DNA of 9,286 nt from Rhizobacter sp. (lineage in GTDB: Bacteria > Pseudomonadota > Gammaproteobacteria > Burkholderiales > Burkholderiaceae), in contig JACMKW010000239.1 of assembly GCA_014379885.1 (NCBI GenBank), forward strand, positions 1-9,286. The letters are read 5' to 3'. Position 1 is the first letter of the stretch; every line of letters starts with the position of its first letter. Shown here in pieces: positions 1 through 6,727 of this stretch. Both the position numbers and the translations under genes were made by a program. The notes below the pieces were generated by a model. The model was not told the DNA's origin. It did not search any database and saw nothing but the letters and a program-made list of their open reading frames with translations.

Positions 1-129
1 GCGCGCTCACTGGCGTACCTTCGTGCTGCGCACTCCGGTATTCGCCCTTGGGGCGGCCCGGCGTGCTCACTGGCGTACCTTCGTGCTGCGCACTCCGGTA
101 TTCGCCCTTGGGGCGGCCCGGCGTGCTCA
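1..129. repeat. 60-bp tandem repeat, two full copies plus a 9-base third copy
   Basis: Bases 1-60 and 61-120 are identical except at the fourth position (c versus t), and bases 121-129 begin a third copy before identity is lost. The array continues off the left edge, so the copy number is unknown. The period is a multiple of three and both strands stay open in at least one frame. On the minus strand the unit would encode a 20-residue repeat containing TPGRPKGEYRSAQHEG. The array ends inside the stop codon of the leftward glycosidase gene (127-129). From memory, units of this kind are dispersed in Burkholderiales genomes, often at gene ends. I see no spacers or transposase. Confidence 0.9.
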
Positions 130-130
130 T
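1..130 (-). other. Possible repeat-encoded reading frame overlapping the glycosidase stop (partial)
   Basis: On the minus strand an ATG at 130-128 overlaps the glycosidase TGA at 129-127 as ATGA. The frame then stays open through the repeat array for at least 43 codons to the window edge. It would encode a peptide made of 20-residue repeats (MSTPGRPKGEYRS...). The overlap resembles translational coupling, but the coding content is simply the DNA repeat read in frame. No domain is recognisable. I consider it more likely a by-product of repeat insertion than a gene. Confidence 0.15.
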
Positions 131-2667
131 GAAGCCACCGAAATCGCCACCGGGCGATCCGAATTCAAAGCAAAGGCATGGCCCTTGGCAGGCTGGCTGC
201 CGATGCGCCGCAACGCGATGCGGCGCTGACCACCCGGCGCCAGATGGAAGTCGTTGTCTGCCACGACATAGCCATCGAGCTGGACGTGCACAAACTGGGC
301 GAACCCCTGCGCAGACACCACCAGTTCGTTGCGTGCTTCATTGAGGCTCGCCGCCAGGCCCACATCGGAGCGTTGCTGCGACGGTTGACCGGCCGGGAAG
401 TGGAAGGCCTCGCCGAGCACCGAGCCGTCGGCCGCACACAGGCGGACATGAACCACGGTGACCGACGGCGGGCCGAAGCGGTAGGCATAGGACAAGTCAC
501 TGAACCCCTCCAGCCCTTCGGCAAGTGGCGCGGACACCTGGCCGCGACCAGGTAGATCCAATACCTGACTTGTCTGCCCGACCGATGCGTCACCCGGGCC
601 ATACAGCGCCACCTCCAGCGTGGCCTGCAAAGCTTGCGCTGGTTCGTTGATCACATGCACAACCAGCCCGTTGTTGCCTTCGTCGGTGAGCAGCACCGCC
701 ACGGGCTGCAAGGCGCGGCGCAGCGCGTAGAAGCAAGCCTTGGGCAGGCCCGCGTCGTCAACCAGCCCCCACCCCGCACCCGCCCACAGGTCACGCAGAA
801 ACCACACCAATGCACCACCGCAGCCCGATGCAGGCCGCCGCCATTCGGCAAAGGCACCAACCATCATTTCGCCGGAGACGACGCGGCTGAGGGCAAGGTA
901 GCGGTCGTGGTCGATCGAGCGAAAGGCCACCGGGTCGAGGCGAAACAGGTGGGCGAAGTAATGGTCTCGCACGTCTTCGAAGTCCCAGCCCGCGTTCAAG
1001 TCGCGCGGTGTGCGCTCCTTCCAGTCGGAGCGGTGCACACGCACCGCCGGCCCACCGGGCATGCGCCCCAGCGTGCGCTCGTCTGGCACGTTGGCAAACG
1101 CCAGGCATTCGGTGGCGAACTTCAACTCGCTGCGGCGTGCGTCTTCGGGCGGGCGCAGGTAGGCGCCCACGCCGTAGTAGGAGGTGGTGCCCACGTTGCC
1201 CTGATGGGGAAAAGCGCCACCGTGCGCACTGGAGGGCCAGTAGGGCACCTCGGGCAGGTTGTCGTTTACCCACTGCCGCAAAGTGGTATGAAACAGCGGC
1301 GGGCTCCACAGCTCGCGCGGCGCACCCCACATGGCAGCTTGCTGCTCAACTTCGCTGTTGCCACACAGTACGGCCAGCGATGGTCGCCCCTGCCAGCCAC
1401 GGAGCTGTTGTTCGGCCTCGATGCGCACGTTGCCCATGAAGACCGCGTCTTGCTCGGGGTAGTCCATGTTGGCGAACATGAACTCCTGCCACACCAGCAC
1501 GCCGAGTTCGTCACAGGCATCGAAAAACGCCGTGTCTTCATAGGCCATGGTGCCGCCCACACGCAGCATGTTCATGCCGGCATCACGCACCTGGGCCACG
1601 GCGTCGCGTGTGGACTCGGGCGTGGCGCGCAGAGTCACCACGTCGAGCGGCGTCCAGCAGGCGCCGCGGCAGAACACCGGCACGCCGTTCACGTGCAGTG
1701 CAAACCCGCCATCGGCGGTATCGACGCGCAAGCTGCGAAACCCGGTGGCGCCCAGATCGACGGCGACGGGTTCCGGTGCGCCACTCAGATGGGCCAACAA
1801 GCGCACCTGGTACAGCGCGGGTTCGCCGTGGGTGTGAGGCCACCACAACGCGGCATTGGAGATGGCCACGGCCCCGCTGAAGCGGGCATCAGCGTCACGC
1901 TCCAGCGTGGCGCGGTGCACAGCACCCGCGCGTGACACCTCCAGCTCCACATGGTCTATCGCCTCGCCAGCAACCCCGTGCAAAGTGCAAGCCGCCACGA
2001 CCGTGCCCACGCCATCGGGTGCGACCGTTGCACTCAACGACAGCGGCGTCACAAGCAAGCCACCGCGGCGTTCCCACCAGATGTCTTTCCAGGGGCCGAC
2101 CACCGCAGCCGGAGGCGACCAGCCCGGCGTGCGCCCCAGCAGCGTGGTGCGAAACCATCGCAACTGCTGGTGGGACAGCATGGGAGCCCTCCAGCGCGGG
2201 CGTGGGCGTTTGGCGGCCAGCAGCGCATCAAGCGAATGGAAACGAAGCACGAGGCTGTTCGAGCCCGGCTTCAACAAAGCTCGCACGTTGTGCTCGTGCG
2301 CCACAAACATGCTGCTGCTGTGCAGCAGCGCGTGCCCGTTCAGCCACACGTCGGCCACCGTGGCCAGGCCATCGAAGCCGAGCCACAGTTCTTCGGTGGC
2401 CGTTAGCTCGGGGAACTCGAATTCGGTGCGGTACCACCAGTCGTCAGCATCGAAGCGGCGTGTCGGGCCGTCCAGGCTCCAGCGCCCGAGGGATCTGAGC
2501 ACCGCAGCCACAGGGCCCAGCAAAGGGGCCTTGATCCATTGGTCGGCGGCCACTCCGGCGAGTTGCCCAGGGTCGCTGAACGCACCCGGGGCCGTTGCGC
2601 AAATCTCCCAGCCCTGCGCAATTCGCTCTCGTTGCAGGGAGGCGACTTGGTGCGCCCCGGAGGTCAT
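127..2667 (-). CDS. Glycoside hydrolase family 2 protein, beta-mannosidase-like, cytoplasmic
   Basis: This is an 846-residue protein with the GH2 beta-mannosidase layout: an N-terminal jelly-roll sugar-binding domain (about 15-200, with WLGFDGLATVADVWLNG), Ig-like domains, a TIM barrel (about 325-640) and C-terminal beta domains. The retaining catalytic pair is present. The acid/base is Glu439 in LCGNSE and the nucleophile is Glu520 in LKFATEC, at the positions of the family WCGNNE and FxSExG motifs. There is no signal peptide, so it should act in the cytoplasm. I chose ATG 2667, eight bases past the carrier-protein stop at 2676-2678. A TTG at 2679 would add four residues and overlap that stop as TTGA. 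It is the last gene of the leftward set, so its substrate may be an intermediate or product of the carrier-protein pathway. Mannose specificity is not shown by sequence. Confidence 0.9.
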   Translation of the reverse strand: MTSGAHQVASLQRERIAQGWEICATAPGAFSDPGQLAGVAADQWIKAPLLGPVAAVLRSLGRWSLDGPTRRFDADDWWYRTEFEFPELTATEELWLGFDGLATVADVWLNGHALLHSSSMFVAHEHNVRALLKPGSNSLVLRFHSLDALLAAKRPRPRWRAPMLSHQQLRWFRTTLLGRTPGWSPPAAVVGPWKDIWWERRGGLLVTPLSLSATVAPDGVGTVVAACTLHGVAGEAIDHVELEVSRAGAVHRATLERDADARFSGAVAISNAALWWPHTHGEPALYQVRLLAHLSGAPEPVAVDLGATGFRSLRVDTADGGFALHVNGVPVFCRGACWTPLDVVTLRATPESTRDAVAQVRDAGMNMLRVGGTMAYEDTAFFDACDELGVLVWQEFMFANMDYPEQDAVFMGNVRIEAEQQLRGWQGRPSLAVLCGNSEVEQQAAMWGAPRELWSPPLFHTTLRQWVNDNLPEVPYWPSSAHGGAFPHQGNVGTTSYYGVGAYLRPPEDARRSELKFATECLAFANVPDERTLGRMPGGPAVRVHRSDWKERTPRDLNAGWDFEDVRDHYFAHLFRLDPVAFRSIDHDRYLALSRVVSGEMMVGAFAEWRRPASGCGGALVWFLRDLWAGAGWGLVDDAGLPKACFYALRRALQPVAVLLTDEGNNGLVVHVINEPAQALQATLEVALYGPGDASVGQTSQVLDLPGRGQVSAPLAEGLEGFSDLSYAYRFGPPSVTVVHVRLCAADGSVLGEAFHFPAGQPSQQRSDVGLAASLNEARNELVVSAQGFAQFVHVQLDGYVVADNDFHLAPGGQRRIALRRIGSQPAKGHAFALNSDRPVAISVAS

Positions 2668-2675
2668 CGCATGGT

Positions 2676-2933
2676 TCAAGCGTGTGTGAGTTCTGCCACC
2701 GCGTCGCGGATCGAGGCCACGCTGTTGAAGACGCTGCGCTTGAGCATGTGGTCGGCGAACTCGATGTCGAATGCACTCTCCAGGGCCAGCATCACGTTGA
2801 CGCTGGCGTGCGAGGTCATGCCTGCCTGGTACAGGTCGGCCGTGACATCGAGCTGGTCAATCGGCTTGCTCAGGCGGCCATGATCCCGCAGCACTGCGCG
2901 AATCTGGGTTTCGAGTTGTTGGGCCGTGTTCAT
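2676..2933 (-). CDS. Acyl carrier protein-like aminoacyl carrier protein
   Basis: This is an 85-residue four-helix carrier protein. The phosphopantetheine attachment site is Ser41 in DLYQAGMTSHASVNVMLALE, which replaces the usual fatty-acid ACP sequence DSL. The GxTSxASV form, followed by FDIEF and a C-terminal helix, is what I recall for carrier proteins paired with amino acid:[carrier protein] ligases in Bradyrhizobium. A ligase of that family lies in the divergent gene set. It should be converted to the holo form by the transferase encoded 12 bp upstream, then receive an amino acid as a thioester. Translation probably starts from a GAGG that overlaps the upstream stop codon. Fatty-acid synthesis is an unlikely role, because there are no fab genes nearby and the Ser motif is divergent. 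Confidence 0.92.
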   Translation of the reverse strand: MNTAQQLETQIRAVLRDHGRLSKPIDQLDVTADLYQAGMTSHASVNVMLALESAFDIEFADHMLKRSVFNSVASIRDAVAELTHA

Positions 2934-2942
2934 GGGGGAACT

Positions 2943-2948
2943 ACCTCA
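2943..2948 (-). promoter_or_regulatory. Ribosome binding site embedded in the transferase stop codon
   Basis: Read leftward, the transferase stop TGA runs into GG, giving TGAGGT. Its GAGG core lies ten bases before the carrier-protein ATG at 2933. Sharing the stop with the Shine-Dalgarno sequence suggests translation of the two genes is coupled. It also supports the chosen carrier-protein start. Confidence 0.5.
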
Positions 2949-3398
2949 AGAAATATCTGTGTCGACGCCCACCGGCGCCATCAGGGCCGTGACCACCGCG
3001 GCAGCGTAGTCACCATCATGGCTCAGGCTGAGTGCGATCTCGCACACACCCAGTTGCTCGGCCTGTGAAGCGGCCCTGCCGTGCAAGGCCAGGCGGCAAG
3101 CACCGTTGGGCAATTTCTGCACTTCGATGTCGCGCCAGTTGACGCCGGCCTCGCCGAGGTTGAAGGCCTTGATGGCCGCCTCTTTGGCGGCAAAACGTGC
3201 GGCCAGGCGCTGCGGGGCCTGGCCCTCGCCCTCCAGCGCGTAGGAAATCTCGCTCTCGCTAAACAGTCGCTGAACGAAGCGGGACCCGAACTTGTCGATG
3301 GACTCGCTGATGCGCCGGATGTCGACCACATCCATGCCCACGCGTATGCGCTCAGCGCCGGGCTGAGGAATGGTGATGTGTTGAAAAGTGGGCAGCAT
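2946..3398 (-). CDS. AcpS-type 4'-phosphopantetheinyl transferase (holo-ACP synthase family)
   Basis: This 150-residue protein transfers 4'-phosphopantetheine from CoA to a carrier-protein serine. It has the short, single-domain AcpS architecture. The first Mg-binding Asp is Asp23 in GMDVVDIRRI, and the second is Glu73 in RFAAKEAAIKAF. The following W-R-D-I-E-V strand and the LSLSHDGDYAAAVV C-terminal strand also match. It is first in the leftward set and sits 12 bp before the carrier protein, so it is probably a dedicated activating enzyme; a genome would normally carry another acpS with the fatty-acid or lepB-era genes elsewhere. The start is uncertain. ATG 3398 leaves about 20 residues before the core. 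ATG 3335 (at MDVVDI), GTG 3341 and ATG 3449 are in frame, and none has a strong ribosome binding site. A longer open frame reaching 4328 is only the antisense of the dehydrogenase gene. Confidence 0.88.
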   Translation of the reverse strand: MLPTFQHITIPQPGAERIRVGMDVVDIRRISESIDKFGSRFVQRLFSESEISYALEGEGQAPQRLAARFAAKEAAIKAFNLGEAGVNWRDIEVQKLPNGACRLALHGRAASQAEQLGVCEIALSLSHDGDYAAAVVTALMAPVGVDTDIS

Positions 3399-3467
3399 GG
3401 GTCTAAATGGGTGATGCAACTTGCCAAGCAGCAAGCATCGTCGATCCATCCTGTCTGTGGCATCCCC

Positions 3468-3479
3468 TCCCTTGAGGGA
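3468..3479. promoter_or_regulatory. Short dyad TCCCT-TG-AGGGA in the divergent promoter
   Basis: Five-base arms flank a two-base centre. The dyad lies nine bases or fewer from the TGAC/GTCA dyad. It could be a protein-binding half of a composite operator, or chance in GC-rich DNA. No regulator gene is present to assign it to. Confidence 0.25.
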
Positions 3480-3482
3480 AAA

Positions 3483-3496
3483 GTGACATAGGTCAA
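3483..3496. promoter_or_regulatory. Candidate CRP/FNR-type operator, GTGAC-N4-GTCAA
   Basis: The sequence GTGACATAGGTCAA contains a TGAC/GTCA dyad with a four-base spacer. This resembles the FNR/Anr-family consensus TTGAT-N4-ATCAA with three mismatches in ten informative bases. It lies near the middle of the divergent intergenic region, where one site could control both gene sets. This is pattern matching only. No start site or -10 element could be placed at the expected distance. Confidence 0.3.
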
Positions 3497-3584
3497 GGTG
3501 ATTGCGCACTATTTCGCAGAACCAGCTTTGCTGCACGTTTGTGCATACCCATTTGCGGGATGCTGACGCCCGGCGCTGGGCGCT

Positions 3585-4787
3585 ATGCTCAACCGCGTGA
3601 ATCAAACCGACACCGACCCCATTCCGCCATTTCCCGCCCTGTTGGCCGCCACCCGCGCCATCGCCAATGGTGTTGCAGCGCAACATGCCGCCGATGTGGA
3701 TCAGCAGGCACGCTTCCCCGCTGAAACCCTTGACGCCCTGCGCAGCGCCGGTGTGTTGTCGGCACCGGTTCCCAGGCACCTGGGCGGCGCCGGCTGCAAC
3801 ATGCAGGAGCTGACTCAGCTGTGCGCCACGCTGTCGCAAGGCTGCGGCTCCAGCGGCATGGTGCTCGCCATGCACTGCATCCAGGTTGCCTGCCTCGCGC
3901 GCCACGGGTTGCAGAGCACGTTCTTCAACGGCTACCTGCGTGAGCTGGTGCAACACCAGTACCTGCTCGCCTCGATCACCTCCGAAGTGGGTACCTCGGG
4001 CGACACACGCTCCAGCATCTGCGCCGTGGAACGCCGCGACGAGCGCTTCGTGCTGAACAAGGACGCCACCACCGGCTCGTACTGCGCCCATGCCGACGCG
4101 CTGCTCGTCACGTGCCGGCGCGATGCCGATGCCCCTGCCAGCGACCAGGTGCTGGTGCTGGTGAAACGCGAAAACGCGTCGCTCGTGCAAACCACCACCT
4201 GGGACACCCTGGGCATGCGCGGCACCTGCAGCCCCGGCTTCCGCCTCGAATCCACCGGCCCTGTGGAGCAAATCCTGCCTGGCTCGTATGCCGACAGTTC
4301 GGCACAAACCATGGTGCCGTACTCGCACATCCTGTGGGCGTCGCTGTGGTGGGGCATTGCCGCCGATGCAGTCGCCCGGGCGGCGAACTACGTGCGCGGC
4401 GAGGCGCGCAAGAAACCCGGCACGGTGCCGCCAACAGCCATGCGGCTGGCCGAGGTGTCAGCGCAGCTGCAGGTGATGCGCCAGCAATGGCAGTCGGTGG
4501 CACAAGCCTTTGACGACACGGTGCAAAAACCGGGTGGCGAACAAGACCTGCTCGGCATGGGGTGGGCGCTGCGCCTGAACAACCTGAAGATCGCCTGCTC
4601 TGAAGCAGCGCCGCAGATCGTGCACCGCGCGCTGCAGATCCTGGGGGTGCTCGGCTACAAGAACGACTCGCCGTTCAGCCTGGGCCGCCACTACCGCGAC
4701 ACGCTTTCTGCATCACTGATGGTTTCGAACGAACGCATTGCGTCGAAGAGCGCATCCATGCTGCTGGTTTTCAAAGACGCGCCGTGA
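3585..4787 (+). CDS. Acyl-CoA dehydrogenase-like flavoprotein lacking the usual catalytic Glu
   Basis: This 400-residue protein has the full acyl-CoA dehydrogenase layout: N-terminal helical domain (1-128), middle beta domain and C-terminal helical bundle (about 245-400). The FAD/substrate signature is visible at 131-140 as ITSEVGTSGD, equivalent to the family AMTEPGAGSD. The C-terminal GYKNDSP...GRHYRD segment matches GGxGY...ERxxRD. At the place of the catalytic Glu in the family IYEGT motif, the ungapped alignment gives Val380 (LMVSNERI). The alternative isovaleryl/long-chain position on helix G gives Ser247. The protein may therefore oxidise with another base or do something else, possibly on a carrier-protein-bound aminoacyl group. 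The final TGA overlaps the next gene's GTG by four bases. ATG 3585 has no strong ribosome binding site; GTG 3597 is an in-frame alternative. Confidence 0.88.
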   Translation: MLNRVNQTDTDPIPPFPALLAATRAIANGVAAQHAADVDQQARFPAETLDALRSAGVLSAPVPRHLGGAGCNMQELTQLCATLSQGCGSSGMVLAMHCIQVACLARHGLQSTFFNGYLRELVQHQYLLASITSEVGTSGDTRSSICAVERRDERFVLNKDATTGSYCAHADALLVTCRRDADAPASDQVLVLVKRENASLVQTTTWDTLGMRGTCSPGFRLESTGPVEQILPGSYADSSAQTMVPYSHILWASLWWGIAADAVARAANYVRGEARKKPGTVPPTAMRLAEVSAQLQVMRQQWQSVAQAFDDTVQKPGGEQDLLGMGWALRLNNLKIACSEAAPQIVHRALQILGVLGYKNDSPFSLGRHYRDTLSASLMVSNERIASKSASMLLVFKDAP

Positions 4788-5707
4788 GCACTCCCGTGGA
4801 CACTGCCTACGACATCGACACCTTCTACCAAGGCCTGGTCGACCACGGGCTGATCATTCCCTCCGGCGCGCTGGGCATCTTCGGCCGGGGTGCCGTGTTC
4901 GAGCAAGTGCTGGGTCGTTTCAATGCCTTGATCGACCACGTTGCCCGAGACGATGGTGCGGAGTCGCAAAGCTACCCGCCTCTCATCGATCGCGCCCTGC
5001 TTGAGAAAGTGCACTACCTCGATTCGTTCCCACACCTGTGCGGCGCGATCCACAGCTTTGCGGGCAATGCCATGCAAGCGTTGGCCCTCGCCGAGCGCGC
5101 CGCCAGCGGGCAGCCTTGGGGTGATTTGCTGACGCAGACCGGCGTGACACTCACGCCCGCAGCCTGTTACCCCGTCTACCCGACCTTCACCGGCACGATG
5201 CCTCCCGAAGGCCGGCTGGTCGAATTGCTGGGCTGGGTCTACCGCAATGAGCCTTCGCGCGAACCCACGCGCATGCAATCTTTTCGCGTGCGCGAGTTCA
5301 TTCGCGCGGGCACGGCAGATCAGGTCGTCGCCTGGCGCGACATGTGGCTGCGGCGTGGGCTGGATCTGCTCGCCTCGCTCGGCCTGCCCGTGACCTCTGA
5401 CGTCGCGGCCGACCCTTTCTTCGGCCGCGGCGGCAAGGTACTGGCAGCCAATCAGATCGAGCTGCGCCTGAAGTTCGAGGTGCTGGTGCCCGTCATCTCG
5501 CTCGAAGCACCAACGGCCGTGTGCTCCTTCAACTTCCACCAGCAGCATTTCGGCTCAACCTTCGACATCCGCACCGCCGATGGTGAGGTCGCCAGCACCG
5601 CGTGCCTGGGCTTCGGGCTGGAGCGGGTGACGATGGCACTTTTCAAGCACCATGGCTTCGACGTCAAGCGCTGGCCTCAGCCATTGCGGGAGCTGTTGTC
5701 GCTGTGA
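4784..5707 (+). CDS. Amino acid:[carrier protein] ligase (class II aaRS-like)
   Basis: This 307-residue protein resembles the catalytic core of the atypical, zinc-dependent archaeal-type seryl-tRNA synthetase without a tRNA-binding arm. Class II motif 2 is seen as YRNEP (153-157) followed by RMQSFRVREF (163-172), and motif 3 as GFGLERV (276-282). Cys128, Glu171 and Cys274 fall where the three zinc ligands are in the Bradyrhizobium enzymes. Those enzymes activate glycine or alanine with ATP and acylate the phosphopantetheine arm of a partner carrier protein, not tRNA. The carrier protein at 2676-2933 is the likely partner. It starts with GTG, overlapping the dehydrogenase stop as GTGA, and ends by overlapping the next gene the same way. 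Choosing between Gly and Ala is not possible from sequence alone. It may be misannotated as a tRNA synthetase. Confidence 0.93.
   Translation: MSTPVDTAYDIDTFYQGLVDHGLIIPSGALGIFGRGAVFEQVLGRFNALIDHVARDDGAESQSYPPLIDRALLEKVHYLDSFPHLCGAIHSFAGNAMQALALAERAASGQPWGDLLTQTGVTLTPAACYPVYPTFTGTMPPEGRLVELLGWVYRNEPSREPTRMQSFRVREFIRAGTADQVVAWRDMWLRRGLDLLASLGLPVTSDVAADPFFGRGGKVLAANQIELRLKFEVLVPVISLEAPTAVCSFNFHQQHFGSTFDIRTADGEVASTACLGFGLERVTMALFKHHGFDVKRWPQPLRELLSL
5688..5692 (+). promoter_or_regulatory. Ribosome binding site for the DUF1839 gene
   Basis: GGGAG lies inside the end of the ligase gene, eleven bases before the GTG at 5704. It supports GTG as the start over an ATG at 5602 deep inside the ligase gene. 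Confidence 0.35.
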
Positions 5708-6705
5708 ACCCGCACGCCAGCCGCAGCGGCCGATTTTCCGCCCTGGCCGATCTGTCGGCCACTAACTACCGGCCGCATGCGATGCATTCCGAGCAGGCGG
5801 TGTGGGTCGAGAAAAACTGCTACGTCGACGTCTGGATCGAGCTGCTGCACGCGCTCAAGCTGGAGCCCGCCGCGGCCATGGCATTCACGCTGACGACTGA
5901 TTTCGAAGGCGACCATTGCACCTTCTTCAAGCCGCCCCACACCGACCTGCGCACGCTCTACGGCATCGACGTGCAAGAGCTCAACATCTGGCGCCCGCTG
6001 ATCGACCATGCGGCCGAATACCTGGGGGCCGGCAAGCTCATCAGCACCGAGGCCGACTCCTTCTGGCTGCCCGACACTGCAGGCACTGACTACCAGCGCC
6101 ATCACGTCAAGACGACGATCTTGTTGAACGACCTGGACGTGGATCAACAGCGCCTCGGCTATTTCCACAGCGCCGGCTACCACCAGCTGTTGGGCGAAGA
6201 TTTTCTGCAACTCTTCCAGCGCGACGCGGGTGAAGGCGTGCTGCCTCTGTACGCAGAGCTGATTCGCATCGACCGCTTGCAACGCAGACCTGCGCAAGAG
6301 TTGGCCGACGTTTCATACCAGTTGCTGTGCCAATACATGGCGTGGCGTCCCACCAGCAACCCGGTGCCGCGCTTCGCAGCACGTCTCAACACCGACCTGT
6401 CGCAGCTGCATGCTCAGGGTCTGGCGCACTACCACGCGTGGGCTTTCACCACGCTGCGCCAGCTGGGCGCCGCGTTTGAGTTGGCATCGAACCATCTGCG
6501 CTGGCTGGCACCCCACGGCCATGCGAACCTCCTGGCCGCTGCCGAGCGTTTCGACGTGATCGCTCAAGACAGCAAGTCGCTGATCCTGAAGCTGGCGCGT
6601 GTGGTGAACGGCAAGCGTGCCTTCGATGCCGCCGAAGCGTTTGCGCCGATGGCCCAGGCCTGGGACGATGGCATGGGCCTGCTGGCCCGCGCTGTCGCGG
6701 AATAA
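5704..6705 (+). CDS. DUF1839 family protein, possible cysteine acyltransferase
   Basis: This is a 333-residue protein of uncharacterised family DUF1839, recognised by the conserved blocks VEKNCYVDVWIELLHAL (35-51), DFEGDHCTFFK (67-77), LYGIDVQELN (85-94), DSFWLPDTAGTDY (118-130), HHVKTTI (133-139) and LGYFHSAGY (151-159). I take GTG 5704 as the start because it overlaps the ligase stop as GTGA, repeating the junction upstream. The open frame extends back to 5602, but that stretch lies inside the ligase gene. An early conserved Cys39, then His133/His134, then Asp/Asn-containing strands are reminiscent of BtrH-type papain-fold acyltransferases, which move an acyl group from a carrier protein to an aminoglycoside. 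This is inference from pattern order, not detectable homology. No signal peptide or membrane helix is seen. It is last in the rightward set. Confidence 0.88.
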   Translation: MNPHASRSGRFSALADLSATNYRPHAMHSEQAVWVEKNCYVDVWIELLHALKLEPAAAMAFTLTTDFEGDHCTFFKPPHTDLRTLYGIDVQELNIWRPLIDHAAEYLGAGKLISTEADSFWLPDTAGTDYQRHHVKTTILLNDLDVDQQRLGYFHSAGYHQLLGEDFLQLFQRDAGEGVLPLYAELIRIDRLQRRPAQELADVSYQLLCQYMAWRPTSNPVPRFAARLNTDLSQLHAQGLAHYHAWAFTTLRQLGAAFELASNHLRWLAPHGHANLLAAAERFDVIAQDSKSLILKLARVVNGKRAFDAAEAFAPMAQAWDDGMGLLARAVAE

Positions 6706-6713
6706 GCCCCTGC

Positions 6714-6727
6714 GGCCTCGCGAGGCC
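6714..6727. terminator. Perfect 14-bp palindrome between convergent genes
   Basis: GGCCTCGCGAGGCC is a perfect palindrome lying in the 26-bp gap between the convergent DUF1839 and SGNH stop codons, the expected place for a bidirectional terminator. As RNA, the central bases would form the loop, leaving a stem of five GC-rich pairs. There is no clear T tract on either side, so intrinsic termination is not certain. Confidence 0.4.

Larger units (their letters stand above)
3399..3584. promoter_or_regulatory. Divergent promoter region between the two gene sets
   Basis: This 186-bp gap separates the leftward transferase set from the rightward dehydrogenase set, so it must hold both promoters unless transcription enters from outside. 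It contains two dyads (listed separately) and is locally less GC-rich than the flanking genes. I could not identify a convincing -35/-10 pair on either strand. No ORF with codon support and no RNA motif is recognised. Confidence 0.6.

Noticed and set aside
1..129. CRISPR array
   Set aside because: The 60-base units are contiguous with no unique spacers, and there are no cas genes.
634..1935. 433-residue open frame on the plus strand
   Set aside because: It is antisense to the GH2 gene, has no recognisable motifs, and is the usual mirror frame of GC-rich coding DNA.
3399..4328. Upstream extension of the AcpS frame to give a 460-residue protein
   Set aside because: The extension is antisense to the dehydrogenase gene and crosses the divergent promoter. 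Only the last 150 residues match the AcpS family.
4691..5548. 285-residue open frame on the minus strand
   Set aside because: It is antisense to the ligase gene with no family features; the ligase reading is unambiguous.
5602..5703. ATG at 5602 as the DUF1839 start
   Set aside because: It lies inside the ligase gene and would add 34 residues unlike the family. GTG 5704 with a GTGA overlap and an upstream GGGAG fits better.
4784..5707. Seryl-tRNA synthetase
   Set aside because: It is far too short and has no tRNA-binding domain. The carrier protein and transferase nearby and the zinc-site pattern fit an amino acid:carrier-protein ligase.
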